A stretch of 64,000 nt of DNA from positions 1 through 64,000 of the forward strand of contig CADBWQ010000006.1 in the NCBI GenBank assembly GCA_902798545.1. The letters are read 5' to 3'. The notes below the pieces were generated by a model. That model saw nothing but the letters and a program-made list of their open reading frames with translations. It had not been told where the DNA came from and ran no database searches. The stretch is from Oscillospiraceae bacterium. GTDB taxonomy: Bacteria > Bacillota > Clostridia > Oscillospirales > Oscillospiraceae. Shown piece by piece: positions 8,313 through 17,435 of this stretch (position 1 is its first letter; the number at the start of each line of letters is the position of its first letter). The position numbers and the translations under genes were made by a program.

Positions 8313-9565
8313 GGGAGAATTCTGCGCGCTTCGAGATAATAACGCTTTTCTTCGGCCTCTCCCATTGAAAAAGTCTTTCTCGGCAGTACGCCGCCGGAGA
8401 GGATGCCCGGAAACAGGCCGGCCTTGTCAAGAGCCGGGAGACGGAAACCGACGCAGTCCTTCTCGTGCTCAAGAGATTCCAACGCCGTGTCCCCATGGAT
8501 ATAATCCAGTTCTCCCGGGTTCTCCGCAAGCCAGTGATCCAGCGCATCCTGCAGAACGGCAAGCGGAAGCAGATCGCCGTGATTTTCGACACGGAGTGTC
8601 CCGCTTCCGGTCTCACTCACCCACGGGATCTCCGTGCAGGAAGAAGACTCCGACCGGTTCGAGAGGTCCCGAATCAGCTTATCCGCGTCACAATTCTTGA
8701 CGATCCGGTGAATCGGCTCAAAAACCTGGCTGGGGTCGTGGATATTGTTGAGTTCGCAGAGGGCAAACCGGGCCGGGTGATCTGAAAAGTCAGCTCCGGG
8801 ATTCTGCGTTTTCAGCTCTTCAAAGCAGGCTTTTGCCGTGGCGAGGGAATGATTGCCGTCCCCAACGGCATAAAGCAGCGCGGCATCCGGGTGTTTCTTC
8901 CGCTCGCGCGTTTCGTATTCTGCAATCCGCTTTTCCAGCGCACGCTTTTCCTCTCCCGTCACAAGCCAGCCGGTGATATGCCCGCCGCCCATCATCAGGT
9001 CAAAATCATAGAGCATGGGCATGCGATTCTTCCGTCCGGAGAGCGGCTCGATAACGTCACAGCACTCGTCATTGCAAAGGAGCAGAACATGAGGGAGTTC
9101 CAGCGCCGCCCCCCTGCGGACTGCCATGCGCGGTGGGATGCGCTCTGAAACGGTCTGTTCCGTAGCACGCACAGCGACATCCGCTGTACCTGTATAGTCA
9201 TACTGTTCCAGATCAACTTTTCCCAGCAGGCCTCGACGAAGCTGCCCACTCTGAAGCGTGCGCTCCACATAGACAAAGCAGTCGGGATAAACGCGGAGCA
9301 GCGCTTCCTGCAGGTACCGCTTCATATTCTCGTGTATGGCACGGATCTTTTCCTCTGTGTTGCCCGTGAGTTCGCATTCCGGCAGGATCAGGTGGGACGT
9401 TGAGGGTACGTCTTTCGTATCATGATTCACCTGAGCCCAGTATTCCGGCTGGGAAGTAAACTGATCACATGCAATGACTGCCCAGCGCCGCAGATCACAG
9501 TTCTCCGGCAGGAGAACATCTGCAGCACTGAAGCAGCCGGCATTGGTTATTGTATTCACATTCAT
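8309..9565 (-). CDS. DUF1015 family protein
   Basis: A 418-residue cytoplasmic protein of the DUF1015 family, whose biochemical role is not settled. Typical family segments are visible: CDQFTSQPEYW near residue 33, MYDFDLMMGGGHITGW-like stretches in the middle, AVGDGNHSLATAKACFE and the C-terminal YIHGD. It starts 12 bp after the sortase gene, with AAAGGG nine bases before the ATG, so it is probably co-transcribed with the sortase. Confidence 0.85.
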   Translation of the reverse strand: MNVNTITNAGCFSAADVLLPENCDLRRWAVIACDQFTSQPEYWAQVNHDTKDVPSTSHLILPECELTGNTEEKIRAIHENMKRYLQEALLRVYPDCFVYVERTLQSGQLRRGLLGKVDLEQYDYTGTADVAVRATEQTVSERIPPRMAVRRGAALELPHVLLLCNDECCDVIEPLSGRKNRMPMLYDFDLMMGGGHITGWLVTGEEKRALEKRIAEYETRERKKHPDAALLYAVGDGNHSLATAKACFEELKTQNPGADFSDHPARFALCELNNIHDPSQVFEPIHRIVKNCDADKLIRDLSNRSESSSCTEIPWVSETGSGTLRVENHGDLLPLAVLQDALDHWLAENPGELDYIHGDTALESLEHEKDCVGFRLPALDKAGLFPGILSGGVLPRKTFSMGEAEEKRYYLEARRILP

Positions 9566-9577
9566 TCTGTAAGCCCT

Positions 9578-10426
9578 TTAGTCGGTAAAGAATACGAAAT
9601 TCGATGAAGCACTCTCGGAAGGCAGGATGATCCTCACATTCGGGTCGGTTTCCTCCTGCTCTACCGCAATCAGCAGACGGCGGTTATCCGGCATTCCACC
9701 GATGCAGGTCGATAAGGTGATGATATGGCTGGAGGTGGTAACCTCCACATCATCGAGCCAGGTCCCGCTCTGCAGCGAGCGCAGATAGGCCGCGCGGTCC
9801 GCTTCGATCTGATCATTGTAGGTATAGGTGATATACCGGTCGTCATAGATCACTTCGGCGCACACGAGATAAACGATTTTCCGCGTGTAGGTATATATGT
9901 CGATCTCACGATGCTGCTTCATATATTCGACATTATCATACTGATTCAATGTGCCGAACATACTTCCGTCGCTCATGTTGTGGCCATAGATCACTGTATT
10001 GAAGGTCTCAAATTCCTGACCTTCTTCGAGATTGGTATAAATGGATCCGGGATAGCCGTAGTTCCCGTCGATGGTGACATTCAGATAATAGTTATCCTCT
10101 GTGGGATGCTGCAGAATGGGATAGCGGATGCCGGTTCCCGGGATATCCAGCAAGGCAATGACATGCGGGTTCTTCGCCTGATACATCAGAAGATCCTCAG
10201 GCGGATCGTAGGGCTCCGGCGTGGGCGTCGGAGCCGGCGTGGGTGTCGGAGCCGGCGTGGGCGCTGGTGTTGAGGTCGGTGTCGGTGCGGGTGTCGGTTC
10301 TTCCGTCTGTACAGGTTCAGAATGCCGGAGATAGGAGTCATGAATGAAAAAGACAACCACCCCAAGCGCAATGCCAAGCAGAAGCACTGCGAGGATTGTT
10401 AAATATGTCTGTTTTCTGTTTTTCAT
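9578..10426 (-). CDS. srtB: Class B sortase
   Basis: A 282-residue membrane-anchored transpeptidase that attaches surface proteins to peptidoglycan or polymerises them. A signal anchor (residues about 8-30) is followed by a low-complexity Pro/Thr/Ala linker (residues about 45-75) and the sortase domain. The catalytic His is in VIYGHNMSDG, the Cys in TLSTCIGG and the Arg in DNRRLL. The ATG at 10426 has GGGGAG nine bases upstream; a TTG three codons earlier sits directly on that site and is unlikely. No substrate gene is adjacent. Confidence 0.9.
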   Translation of the reverse strand: MKNRKQTYLTILAVLLLGIALGVVVFFIHDSYLRHSEPVQTEEPTPAPTPTSTPAPTPAPTPTPAPTPTPEPYDPPEDLLMYQAKNPHVIALLDIPGTGIRYPILQHPTEDNYYLNVTIDGNYGYPGSIYTNLEEGQEFETFNTVIYGHNMSDGSMFGTLNQYDNVEYMKQHREIDIYTYTRKIVYLVCAEVIYDDRYITYTYNDQIEADRAAYLRSLQSGTWLDDVEVTTSSHIITLSTCIGGMPDNRRLLIAVEQEETDPNVRIILPSESASSNFVFFTD

Positions 10427-10453
10427 GATTGTCAACTCCCCGGTATAAACTGA

Positions 10454-10477
10454 GCGGCGGCAGACAGCTGCCGCCGC
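10454..10477 (-). terminator. GC-rich hairpin after upp
   Basis: A 10-bp perfect stem (GCGGCGGCAG and its complement) with a 4-base loop lies between the upp stop and the sortase start. Only a short T-rich run follows on the minus strand, so it may be a partial terminator or an RNA-stabilising end. Confidence 0.5.
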
Positions 10478-10491
10478 CCGACTGTTCTGAT

Positions 10492-11121
10492 TTACTTGGT
10501 ACCGAAAATCCTGTCACCGGCATCGCCGAGGCCGGGAACAATATAGCCGTGATCATTCAGATGGTCATCCAGTGCCGCGACATAAATGTCGACATCCGGA
10601 TGGTCTTCCTGCATTTTCTTTACGCCTTCAGGCGCTCCAATCACGCTCATGAGCTTGATGTGCTTCACACCGGCTTCCTTCAGGAAGGAAATCGCAGCGG
10701 ATGCGCTTCCGCCAGTTGCAAGCATCGGATCGACAACAATGGCATCACGCTCTTTGATATCGGGCGGCATCTTGAAATAGTACTTTACCGGCTCCAGCGT
10801 CTCCGGGTCACGGAAAAGTCCGATATGTCCCACCTTGACATTCGGCATCATACTGACCATTCCATCAACCATGCCGAGTCCGGCGCGTAAAATCGGAACA
10901 ACGGCCAGCTTCTTGCCGGAGATCCGTTTGCAGTGTGCCACAGCAACAGGCGTCTCAACCTCCACTGGTTCCAGGGGCAGATCTCTGGTTGCTTCATAGC
11001 ACATCAACATGGCGATTTCAGAGATAATCTCGCGGAATTCCTTCACACTGGTATTCTTATCGCGCAGGATGGATAGCTTGTGCTGAATCAGGGGATGATC
11101 GAAAACGCATACCTTGCTCAT
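10492..11121 (-). CDS. upp: Uracil phosphoribosyltransferase
   Basis: A 209-residue pyrimidine salvage enzyme making UMP from uracil and [13 protein letters not shown], the PRPP loop [16 protein letters not shown] and the uracil-binding C-terminus [16 protein letters not shown] are clear. AAAGGAG lies nine bases before the ATG. It follows tsaB on the same strand after 59 bp containing a small CCCGCTG/CAGCGGG hairpin. Confidence 0.97.
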   Translation of the reverse strand: MSKVCVFDHPLIQHKLSILRDKNTSVKEFREIISEIAMLMCYEATRDLPLEPVEVETPVAVAHCKRISGKKLAVVPILRAGLGMVDGMVSMMPNVKVGHIGLFRDPETLEPVKYYFKMPPDIKERDAIVVDPMLATGGSASAAISFLKEAGVKHIKLMSVIGAPEGVKKMQEDHPDVDIYVAALDDHLNDHGYIVPGLGDAGDRIFGTK

Positions 11122-11180
11122 GGTTCATACTCCTTTACTTAAACCCGCTGAACAGTACCGCCAGCGGGGAATTTAAATAA

Positions 11181-11873
11181 TTACTCTTTATGCAGACGCA
11201 TCTGCCGCTCACGCTCCGCCTGGGAGAGCCGAAGATACACCGGTAAAAGCTCCTGCGAAGAGAGCTGTTCTTTCCCCATCGCTTCCATGGCAACCCCCCA
11301 CGCGCTTTGCCAGCGCAGGTTATCCGGCGCGCTGCGGAAAGCAACGTTCTCCTTTTCCAGAAAAGCGGCAGTCAGTTCAGCGCCGTCTCCGACCAGGAAT
11401 GGGCATCCGTCTGTTTTCCGGAGTTCGTCTGCAAGCAAAGAGAGCGAGACCGCCCTGTCGGCGCAAAGTCTCACCGGATGCCCGTCCTCAATCCGGAAGA
11501 GCGCGTTGTAAACTTCATTGCGGCGTGCATCCATCACGGCGCACACCAGTCCGCCGGATGAAACCCCGTTCCAGGCCATCGCCGCGAGAGTTGAGACACC
11601 AATGCAGGGCTTTTCGGCCGCCCAGGCAAGTCCCTTGACCGTAGCAATGCCAATCCGAATACCCGTAAAGGAGCCCGGTCCCTGGGCGACCGCAAAACAG
11701 TCAATCTGTTTCATGTCCGTCTCGGTATTTTTCAGGAGATCTTCCGCCATTGGCAGAAGTGTCCTGCTGTGTGTCAGACCGCTGCACTGAATCACCTGGC
11801 TGATGAGACGGTCTCCGTCACACAGTGCCACAGATGCCGCTTTGGCAGACGATTCAAAGGCAAGTGTCAGCAT
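11181..11873 (-). CDS. tsaB: tRNA threonylcarbamoyladenosine synthesis protein TsaB
   Basis: A 230-residue ASKHA-fold partner of TsaD and TsaE in forming t6A37 of ANN-decoding tRNAs. The N-terminal LAFESSAKAASVAL and the FAVAQGPGSFTGIRIGIATVKGLA segment are diagnostic. It overlaps tsaE by 7 bp. tsaD is not in the window. Confidence 0.94.
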   Translation of the reverse strand: MLTLAFESSAKAASVALCDGDRLISQVIQCSGLTHSRTLLPMAEDLLKNTETDMKQIDCFAVAQGPGSFTGIRIGIATVKGLAWAAEKPCIGVSTLAAMAWNGVSSGGLVCAVMDARRNEVYNALFRIEDGHPVRLCADRAVSLSLLADELRKTDGCPFLVGDGAELTAAFLEKENVAFRSAPDNLRWQSAWGVAMEAMGKEQLSSQELLPVYLRLSQAERERQMRLHKE

Positions 11874-12292
11874 AAGCCCTCTCCTTCCACCGTAATGCGG
11901 CGCTCTGTATCAGAGAGTTTCTCAAAACGGACACGAATCTCACTCCCGTCAAAGGCATCTTCAACGTTTTCACTCCACTCCACGGCGAGGACAGCATTTC
12001 TTCGGAGATAGTCCTCCCATCCAATGTCAAAAAGCTCTTCCGCGCTGCTGAGTCGATACATGTCAAAATGAATCAGTTCTCTTTGGCCGAGATACTCATT
12101 CACGATTGTAAAGGTCGGGCTGGAAACGGTGCAGTTCAGCCCCATTCCATCCGCGAGGCCTCGCACCAGTGCCGTCTTCCCGGCACCGAGCTCGCCGTAC
12201 AGGCAGAGAACCGCCGGCTCCCTGATCAATCCCGCAAGGGTTCTGCCAAAAGCTTCCGTCTCCTGCTCGCTGTGAGTAATCACTTCTCTCAT
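11867..12292 (-). CDS. tsaE: tRNA threonylcarbamoyladenosine synthesis ATPase TsaE
   Basis: A 141-residue P-loop ATPase that drives turnover of the TsaB-TsaD complex. Walker A is GELGAGKTALVRG; SPTFTIVNEY and HFDMYRL follow, and AVEWSENVE is the conserved C-terminal block. The ATG at 12292 (MREVITHSEQET) fits the family start. Confidence 0.94.
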   Translation of the reverse strand: MREVITHSEQETEAFGRTLAGLIREPAVLCLYGELGAGKTALVRGLADGMGLNCTVSSPTFTIVNEYLGQRELIHFDMYRLSSAEELFDIGWEDYLRRNAVLAVEWSENVEDAFDGSEIRVRFEKLSDTERRITVEGEGLC

Positions 12293-12327
12293 AACAATTC
12301 GCTTTCTGTCATTTTGCTTTTCGTGAC

Positions 12328-12356
12328 AGTGTACCACCTTTCAGAAGACTTGTCAA
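12328..12356 (-). promoter_or_regulatory. Promoter of tsaE-tsaB
   Basis: Minus strand TTGACA (12356-12351), 17-base spacer, TACACT (12333-12328), about 35 bases upstream of the tsaE ATG. Confidence 0.55.
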
Positions 12357-12363
12357 ACCGTAT

Positions 12364-12419
12364 CGAACCGGCTGTGAAGATTCGATCCAGAGATCCACGC
12401 TTTCTTCACAGCCGGTTCG
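12364..12419. repeat. 17-bp inverted repeat between two transcription units
   Basis: CGAACCGGCTGTGAAGA at 12364-12380 is perfectly complementary to 12403-12419, with a 22-base loop. It lies just downstream of the second cyclic-nucleotide-binding protein gene and upstream of the tsaE promoter. It probably ends the upstream transcript, though no T tract follows. Confidence 0.6.
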
Positions 12420-12468
12420 GTCTGTCCGTCAGAAGAACTGAAGCCGGCAGCACTCCTGACCTGTTCAA

Positions 12469-12933
12469 TTAATCAGTATTTTTCTCGTATTCCCCACAGA
12501 TTGCGCTGATCTGCGATTTGAGCCATTCGCTCTTCGCTTCTCCGGTTTTCTCCGTCTGTGCGTTTTCATAGGCGACCCTGCAGACGTTGAGGTATTTTTC
12601 ATTGGTCTCACGGATACGCCGGCTGAGTTGCTTCATGATTTCCAGCAGCTTATCCGGCTTGTCTTTGAAAAAAGCACCCAAATCATCTTCCGAGATTTCT
12701 GTCAGCACGGTATCGTCTTCCAGAGCTACAGCTGTTGCGGAACGGGGATAAACCTCAAGCAGCCCCATCTCACCGACAATCTCTCCGGCGCAAAGAACCG
12801 CAATTTCCTTCTGTTCTTCAGTACCATACTTCGCATAAATGCCGACCTTTCCCTTTTCAATGTTGAACATCGAAACCGGAAAGTCTCCCTGATTGAAAAC
12901 AATCTGATTGGCAGCAAATGTCAGAGTATTCAT
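12469..12933 (-). CDS. Cyclic-nucleotide-binding-domain protein (second of a pair)
   Basis: 154 residues made of one CRP-like effector-binding beta-roll (residues 5-115) and a C-terminal helix. FNIEKGKVGIYAKYG and GEIVGEMGLLEVYPRSATAVALED match the cNMP-binding fold, including the phosphate-binding-cassette region. No helix-turn-helix domain follows, so it is not a CRP-type transcription factor. AAAGGAG precedes the ATG. It is encoded 17 bp after a paralogue and probably acts as a stand-alone sensor or a partner; the ligand is unknown. Confidence 0.8.
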   Translation of the reverse strand: MNTLTFAANQIVFNQGDFPVSMFNIEKGKVGIYAKYGTEEQKEIAVLCAGEIVGEMGLLEVYPRSATAVALEDDTVLTEISEDDLGAFFKDKPDKLLEIMKQLSRRIRETNEKYLNVCRVAYENAQTEKTGEAKSEWLKSQISAICGEYEKNTD

Positions 12934-12950
12934 TATCGTTCTCCTTTCGC

Positions 12951-13427
12951 TCAGTTATGCGCGTAGAAGTTGAAGCCTTTAAAAAGCTCGGCGAGCCGAT
13001 TCAGGATGCTCTTGGTCTCCTCGCTCTTCACGGTACCCGCTTTTTCCGCCTCGACCGCCTCATAAACCGCACGGCAGCCGTCCAGATAATCCTTTGTCGT
13101 GTGGCGAAGATGATTGCTCATCTGCTGCATCAGGAGCAGGACTCTTGCAGGCTGTTTTTCAAAAAACTCAGAGAACTCCGCTTCCCTGATGACGGAGAGC
13201 ACCGTACCGTCATCCAGTGCAACCGCAGTAGCGGAGCGCGGGGCTCCATCCAGCATGCTCATCTCACCGAAGATATGGTCAACCGAAAGCTCGGCGATTT
13301 TCTGCTGATCAGGTCCGCCATAATCATCGAAAATGCCGATTCTTCCGAATTGAATATCATACATGCAATCGCCGTCATCCCCCTGCCGGAAGACAACCGC
13401 ATTTTTATTATAGGTTCTGATCTCCAT
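12951..13427 (-). CDS. Cyclic-nucleotide-binding-domain protein (first of a pair)
   Basis: 158 residues with the same domain plan as the next gene: MYDIQFGRIGIFDDYGG, FGEMSMLDGAPRSATAVALDDG, then helices and a short tail. The start at 13427 (MEIRTYNKNAVVF) has GGGAG upstream. The two proteins share the GE-M--L---PRSATAVAL-D pattern and look like a tandem duplication. Neither has an output domain, which suggests protein-protein signalling. Confidence 0.8.
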   Translation of the reverse strand: MEIRTYNKNAVVFRQGDDGDCMYDIQFGRIGIFDDYGGPDQQKIAELSVDHIFGEMSMLDGAPRSATAVALDDGTVLSVIREAEFSEFFEKQPARVLLLMQQMSNHLRHTTKDYLDGCRAVYEAVEAEKAGTVKSEETKSILNRLAELFKGFNFYAHN

Positions 13428-13477
13428 GATGAACTCCCTCCTGTTTGCAGTGATTCCTGGTTTAAACACTTGTTCAC

Positions 13478-13506
13478 ATTTTAGCATTCAGTCAAAAGAT
13501 AGTCAA
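13478..13506 (-). promoter_or_regulatory. Promoter of the cNMP-domain gene pair
   Basis: Minus strand TTGACT (13506-13501), 17-base spacer, TAAAAT (13483-13478), about 50 bases upstream of the first gene of the pair. Confidence 0.65.
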
Positions 13507-13606
13507 TAGCAAACCGCCCGATCCACGATGGTGTCAGCGGTTATAAAACATGCACAGCCGACGGAACAGAGCGGAAGCTTTTCAAAAACATCCCGTCATA
13601 GAAAGC

Positions 13607-13636
13607 GGAGGTGTCCGAAGCTCTTCGAACACCTCC
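13607..13636 (-). terminator. Hairpin at the end of the liv operon
   Basis: GGAGGTGT and ACACCTCC pair around an inner CGAAG/CTTCG stem, directly after the livF stop codon. A weak CTTTCT run follows on the minus strand. Confidence 0.6.
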
Positions 13637-13648
13637 ATGTAGCCTGAT

Positions 13649-14353
13649 TTATTCGCCAAGATAGGCGCGTTTGACCGCTTCGTTGACCAAAAGTTCCGCA
13701 CCGGTACCGTGGAGGGTAATCTCTCCTGTTTCAAGCACATACGCGAGGTCTGCGGTCTTCAGCGCCATATTCGCATTCTGCTCAATCAGCAGAACGGTGA
13801 CACCCTGTCGGTTGATTTCGCGGATGATCTCAAAAATCCCTTTCACCACCAGCGGTGCGAGACCCAGAGACGGTTCATCCATCATCATCAGTTTGGGCCT
13901 GCTCATCAGTGCCCGGCCGACGGCCAGCATCTGCTGTTCGCCGCCGGAGAGCGTTCCTGCCATCTGCCAGGAGCGCTCCTTCAGCCGCGGAAACAGTTCA
14001 TAGACCCATTCAATGTCTTTCTGGATGCCGGCCTTATCCTTTCGGAGATAAGCGCCGATTTTCAGATTCTCCAGCACCGAGAGATTGGTAAAAACACGTC
14101 TCCCTTCCGGGACCATCGCAATCCCCTGCTCCAGAATCTTGTTGATCGGCATGCCGAGGATTTCCTTTCCGTTATAGAGGATCGAACCACTCTCCGCCTT
14201 CACCAGACCGGAGATGGTACGCAGCATGGTGGACTTGCCCGCCCCGTTGGCACCGATCAGAGTGACAATCTTTCCGTCAGGTACCTCCAGATTCACACCG
14301 CGCAGTGCACGGATTCCGCCGTAGGAGACATGCAGATCTTTTACTTCAAGCAT
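13649..14353 (-). CDS. livF: Branched-chain amino acid ABC transporter ATPase LivF
   Basis: A 234-residue cytoplasmic ATPase energising uptake of branched-chain amino acids. Walker A is GANGAGKST, the signature is LSGGEQQML, Walker B is LMMDEPSLGLAP, and the His switch region is replaced by LLIEQN as usual in LivF. EGRRVFTNLSVLENL is a LivF hallmark. It overlaps livG by 8 bp and is the last gene of livJ-H-M-G-F. Confidence 0.96.
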   Translation of the reverse strand: MLEVKDLHVSYGGIRALRGVNLEVPDGKIVTLIGANGAGKSTMLRTISGLVKAESGSILYNGKEILGMPINKILEQGIAMVPEGRRVFTNLSVLENLKIGAYLRKDKAGIQKDIEWVYELFPRLKERSWQMAGTLSGGEQQMLAVGRALMSRPKLMMMDEPSLGLAPLVVKGIFEIIREINRQGVTVLLIEQNANMALKTADLAYVLETGEITLHGTGAELLVNEAVKRAYLGE

Positions 14354-15197
14354 CGTCCGTCACCCCCAGATATGCGTCGATCACCTTTTCATTGGTCTGG
14401 ATTTCGGCGGGTGTGCCGCTGGCAATCATGCTGCCGAAGTCCAGAACATAGATTCTCTCGGAAATATCCATGACCAGATCCATATGGTGTTCGATGAGAA
14501 GGATGCTGACATGGAACTGGTCCCGGATCTCTCCGATGAACTTCGTCAGTTCTACCGTCTCCTGCGGGTTCATGCCGGCCGCCGGTTCGTCCAGAAGCAG
14601 AAGCTTCGGCTCGGTTGCCAGCGCGCGTGCGATCTCCAGTCTGCGCTGCTTTCCATAAGGCAGACTTGTCGCGAGCTCGTCTCGCACATCGGCCAGACCA
14701 ACGGTCTCGAGAAGTGCGTCCGCCTCTTCCCTCTGCATCTGTTCTTCAACGCGGTTTGCTCCGAAGGTCGCGGAAAACAGATTGCTGGTACGCTTGAGGT
14801 GCTTGGCAATCAGGACATTGTCAAAGACCGTCATGCTCTTCCAGAGTCGGATATTCTGGAAGGTGCGGGCCATGCCGAGGGCTGTGAGCTTATCCGGCGT
14901 CGGTTCGAGATGGCCGGTGTATTTTCCGGCATTCTGACCAAGATAGGCCTTTTTCATCTTACCGCGGGGGAAATTTTCGATGACGCGTTCACCGTTAAAA
15001 GATACTCTCCCATTTGTCGGCGCATAGACACCCGTGATCACGTTGAATGCCGTCGTCTTCCCTGCTCCGTTCGGACCGATGATGGCAACGATCTCGCCTT
15101 CGTATTCTTCCATGCTGAAATTGTTCACGGCAACCACGCCGCCGAACTGCATGGTGATGTCCTCAACTTTGAGCACACAGGGCTTGTCTTTCCTCAT
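14346..15197 (-). CDS. livG: Branched-chain amino acid ABC transporter ATPase LivG
   Basis: A 283-residue ATPase partner of LivF. Walker A is GPNGAGKTT, the signature-like LPYGKQRRLEIARAL and Walker B LLLDEPAAGMNP are typical of LivG, followed by ILLIEHHMDLVM. MARTFQNIRLWKSMTV is a family hallmark. The start overlaps the livM stop by 4 bp. Confidence 0.96.
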   Translation of the reverse strand: MRKDKPCVLKVEDITMQFGGVVAVNNFSMEEYEGEIVAIIGPNGAGKTTAFNVITGVYAPTNGRVSFNGERVIENFPRGKMKKAYLGQNAGKYTGHLEPTPDKLTALGMARTFQNIRLWKSMTVFDNVLIAKHLKRTSNLFSATFGANRVEEQMQREEADALLETVGLADVRDELATSLPYGKQRRLEIARALATEPKLLLLDEPAAGMNPQETVELTKFIGEIRDQFHVSILLIEHHMDLVMDISERIYVLDFGSMIASGTPAEIQTNEKVIDAYLGVTDDA

Positions 15198-16360
15198 TGT
15201 GCTGCCCCCCTTGCCTTCTTCTTTCGTGCTCGGAACAGGTCGGAGATCTCTTTCTCACCCATGATGCCCTTACGGAAGAAGAGCACGACAATCATGATGA
15301 TGATGGAGAAGACGACAAGACGGAAGCCGTTTCGGAAAACGCCCGGTGCATTGATGCCCAGGAAAGTGCCGGAATCCAGTCCCCTCAGCCACCACTCAGA
15401 TGCCGCAACGAACAGCAAAGACCCGATCACAGAGCCCGAAATGGAACCAATACCGCCGAGAACAACCATGAGCAGGATCTCATAAGTCATGGCTGACTTG
15501 AAGTTGCTTGCCTGCGCAATGGAAAGGACCATGGCCATCATGGCGCCGGACACACCGGCAAAAAACGAGCTGACCGTAAAGGAGATCATCTTATGCTTTG
15601 CGAGGTTAATTCCCATGGCCTCAGCTGCGACCTCATCATCACGAATGGCCTTGAACGCGCGACCATAGGTGGAGTTTACGAGCTTAACGATGATGAAAAT
15701 CGACGCTGTTGCTATCAGAACCGGCACAAAAGTGGAAAGGACCAGTTTTGTATCACCGACCTCAAGCTTGAACTTGCTGGTACGGGCGAAACTCTTCAGC
15801 AGGTTGGATCCATTGGTGATGGGACCAAGCTTCTGCCACTGAAACATGGCACGGATGATTTCGGCAAAGCCAAGTGTCGCAATTGCAAGGTAATCCGATT
15901 TCAGCCGCAACACGGGCAGGCCAATCAGATAGGCGAAAAATGCAGCCATCAACCCGGCGAGGATCACGGCGGCCAGGACACCCAGTGCCGTTCCGGCGGG
16001 TCCCATCATGTTGGATAACACTTCCGGGAAAGATACTCGGATTGCCGCGTCAAAATACTGGTACACGGTATCTCGGGCAGAGGACGGAATTGTAAAGATC
16101 GCGTAGGTGTATGCTCCGATCAGCATAAAGCCCGCGTGTCCCAGCGAGAAAAGCCCGGTATAGCCGTTCAGCAGGTTCATTGACACCGCAGCAAGTGCAT
16201 AGACAGAGCCCTTCTGGAGCACCGTGAGAAGCATGTACATTTTATTCGTAGGCTTGATGATCTGATCAAGGCAGAAAACCAGTGCCAGAAACGCCAGGGT
16301 AATAAGGAAGGAAATCCAGGAGGATTTTTTGCTGCTCTGCGAGGCATTTACTTGTTTCAA
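15194..16360 (-). CDS. livM: Branched-chain amino acid ABC transporter permease LivM
   Basis: A 388-residue integral membrane permease with about nine or ten hydrophobic segments. NLLNGYTGLFSLGHAGFMLIGAY and the cytoplasmic coupling region around TYGRAFKAIRDDEVAAEAMGIN are family signatures. It lies 15 bp after livH. Confidence 0.95.
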   Translation of the reverse strand: MKQVNASQSSKKSSWISFLITLAFLALVFCLDQIIKPTNKMYMLLTVLQKGSVYALAAVSMNLLNGYTGLFSLGHAGFMLIGAYTYAIFTIPSSARDTVYQYFDAAIRVSFPEVLSNMMGPAGTALGVLAAVILAGLMAAFFAYLIGLPVLRLKSDYLAIATLGFAEIIRAMFQWQKLGPITNGSNLLKSFARTSKFKLEVGDTKLVLSTFVPVLIATASIFIIVKLVNSTYGRAFKAIRDDEVAAEAMGINLAKHKMISFTVSSFFAGVSGAMMAMVLSIAQASNFKSAMTYEILLMVVLGGIGSISGSVIGSLLFVAASEWWLRGLDSGTFLGINAPGVFRNGFRLVVFSIIIMIVVLFFRKGIMGEKEISDLFRARKKKARGAAQ

Positions 16361-16375
16361 GCTGATCTCCCCCTT

Positions 16376-17296
16376 TCAGACCTTATCGGTGGTCTTCTCA
16401 CCGAAGAGTCCTGTCGGCTTAAACACCAGGACGATAATCAGGAGAACAAACGTAAAGGCATCGGAAAAAGTCGCAAAGCCGATTTGTTCCGTAATGGTTC
16501 CGTGTACGATCAGGATCGTGTCCAGCCCTTTGATCAGGCTCTCTGCAATGCCGATAATAAATGCACCGATCACGGCACCCGGAATGGAGCCGATACCACC
16601 GAACACCGCCGCAACAAACGCCTTCAGGCCAGGCATGGCACCGGAAGTCGGTACAACACCGGGATAATTCGTAAAAAACAGCATAGAGCCTACCGCCGCC
16701 AGGAAGGTGCCAATGATAAAGGTGGCAGAGATGACGTTATTAATCCGTATGCCCATCAGCTGTGAAGTTTCAAAATTCAGAGATACCGCCCGCATCGCCA
16801 TGCCGATCTTCGTATGATTAATCAGCTGGACCAATGCCACCACGAGGATGATTGTGAGGAACGGCGTTATGATCGTCACCCGGGAGGTCTCCATACCGAA
16901 GACCGTCACCCGGTCAGAGATCCACGGGATTGCGGGGTAGTTCTTGTTCAGTCCGCCCGTGATGTACAGTGCAAGATTCTGTATAAGGTAACTGACACCG
17001 ATGGCCGATATCATGACGGACATGCGCGGTGCCGTACGCAGCGGGCGGTATGCCACGCGCTCAATCATGAACCCCAGGAATACGGTCAAAATGATCATCA
17101 GCGGGATTGCGATATATAGCGGCAGGGCAGCTGCCATGTATACCATCATCAGACCTGCTACCATAAATACATCGCCGTGTGCGAAGTTGATCAGACGCAG
17201 AATCCCGTAGACCATCGTGTATCCGATGGCAATCAGCGCGTACTGACCGCCCACCGAGATGCCGGAAATAATGTAAGGCAATATCGTTTTTGCCAT
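16376..17296 (-). CDS. livH: Branched-chain amino acid ABC transporter permease LivH
   Basis: A 306-residue membrane permease. The start at 17296 (MAKTILPYIISGISVGGQYA) has GGAGG upstream. GYTMVYGILRLINFAHGD near residue 25 is the LivH signature, and GMAMRAVSLNFETSQLMGI is the coupling helix. It forms the channel with LivM. Confidence 0.95.
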   Translation of the reverse strand: MAKTILPYIISGISVGGQYALIAIGYTMVYGILRLINFAHGDVFMVAGLMMVYMAAALPLYIAIPLMIILTVFLGFMIERVAYRPLRTAPRMSVMISAIGVSYLIQNLALYITGGLNKNYPAIPWISDRVTVFGMETSRVTIITPFLTIILVVALVQLINHTKIGMAMRAVSLNFETSQLMGIRINNVISATFIIGTFLAAVGSMLFFTNYPGVVPTSGAMPGLKAFVAAVFGGIGSIPGAVIGAFIIGIAESLIKGLDTILIVHGTITEQIGFATFSDAFTFVLLIIVLVFKPTGLFGEKTTDKV

Positions 17297-17361
17297 GGAG
17301 GGATCCTCCCTTACAGACTGGATGAAAACTGTGGGGCAGTTTACAGAGGATTTTACCACGA

Positions 17362-17396
17362 AGTGGAGTGTAGAGCAAGACACTCTGCACTCCACT
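17362..17396 (-). other. Intercistronic hairpin between the binding protein and livH
   Basis: AGTGGAGTG (17362-17370) pairs with CACTCCACT (17388-17396), extended by a T/G wobble and an AGAG/CTCT inner stem, with a 7-base loop. No T tract follows. Such hairpins often keep the binding-protein mRNA more abundant than the permease mRNA; that role is inference. Confidence 0.6.
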
Positions 17397-17435
17397 CGTT
17401 ATTATTTTACTGACAGAAATCAGATCTGTATGTGA

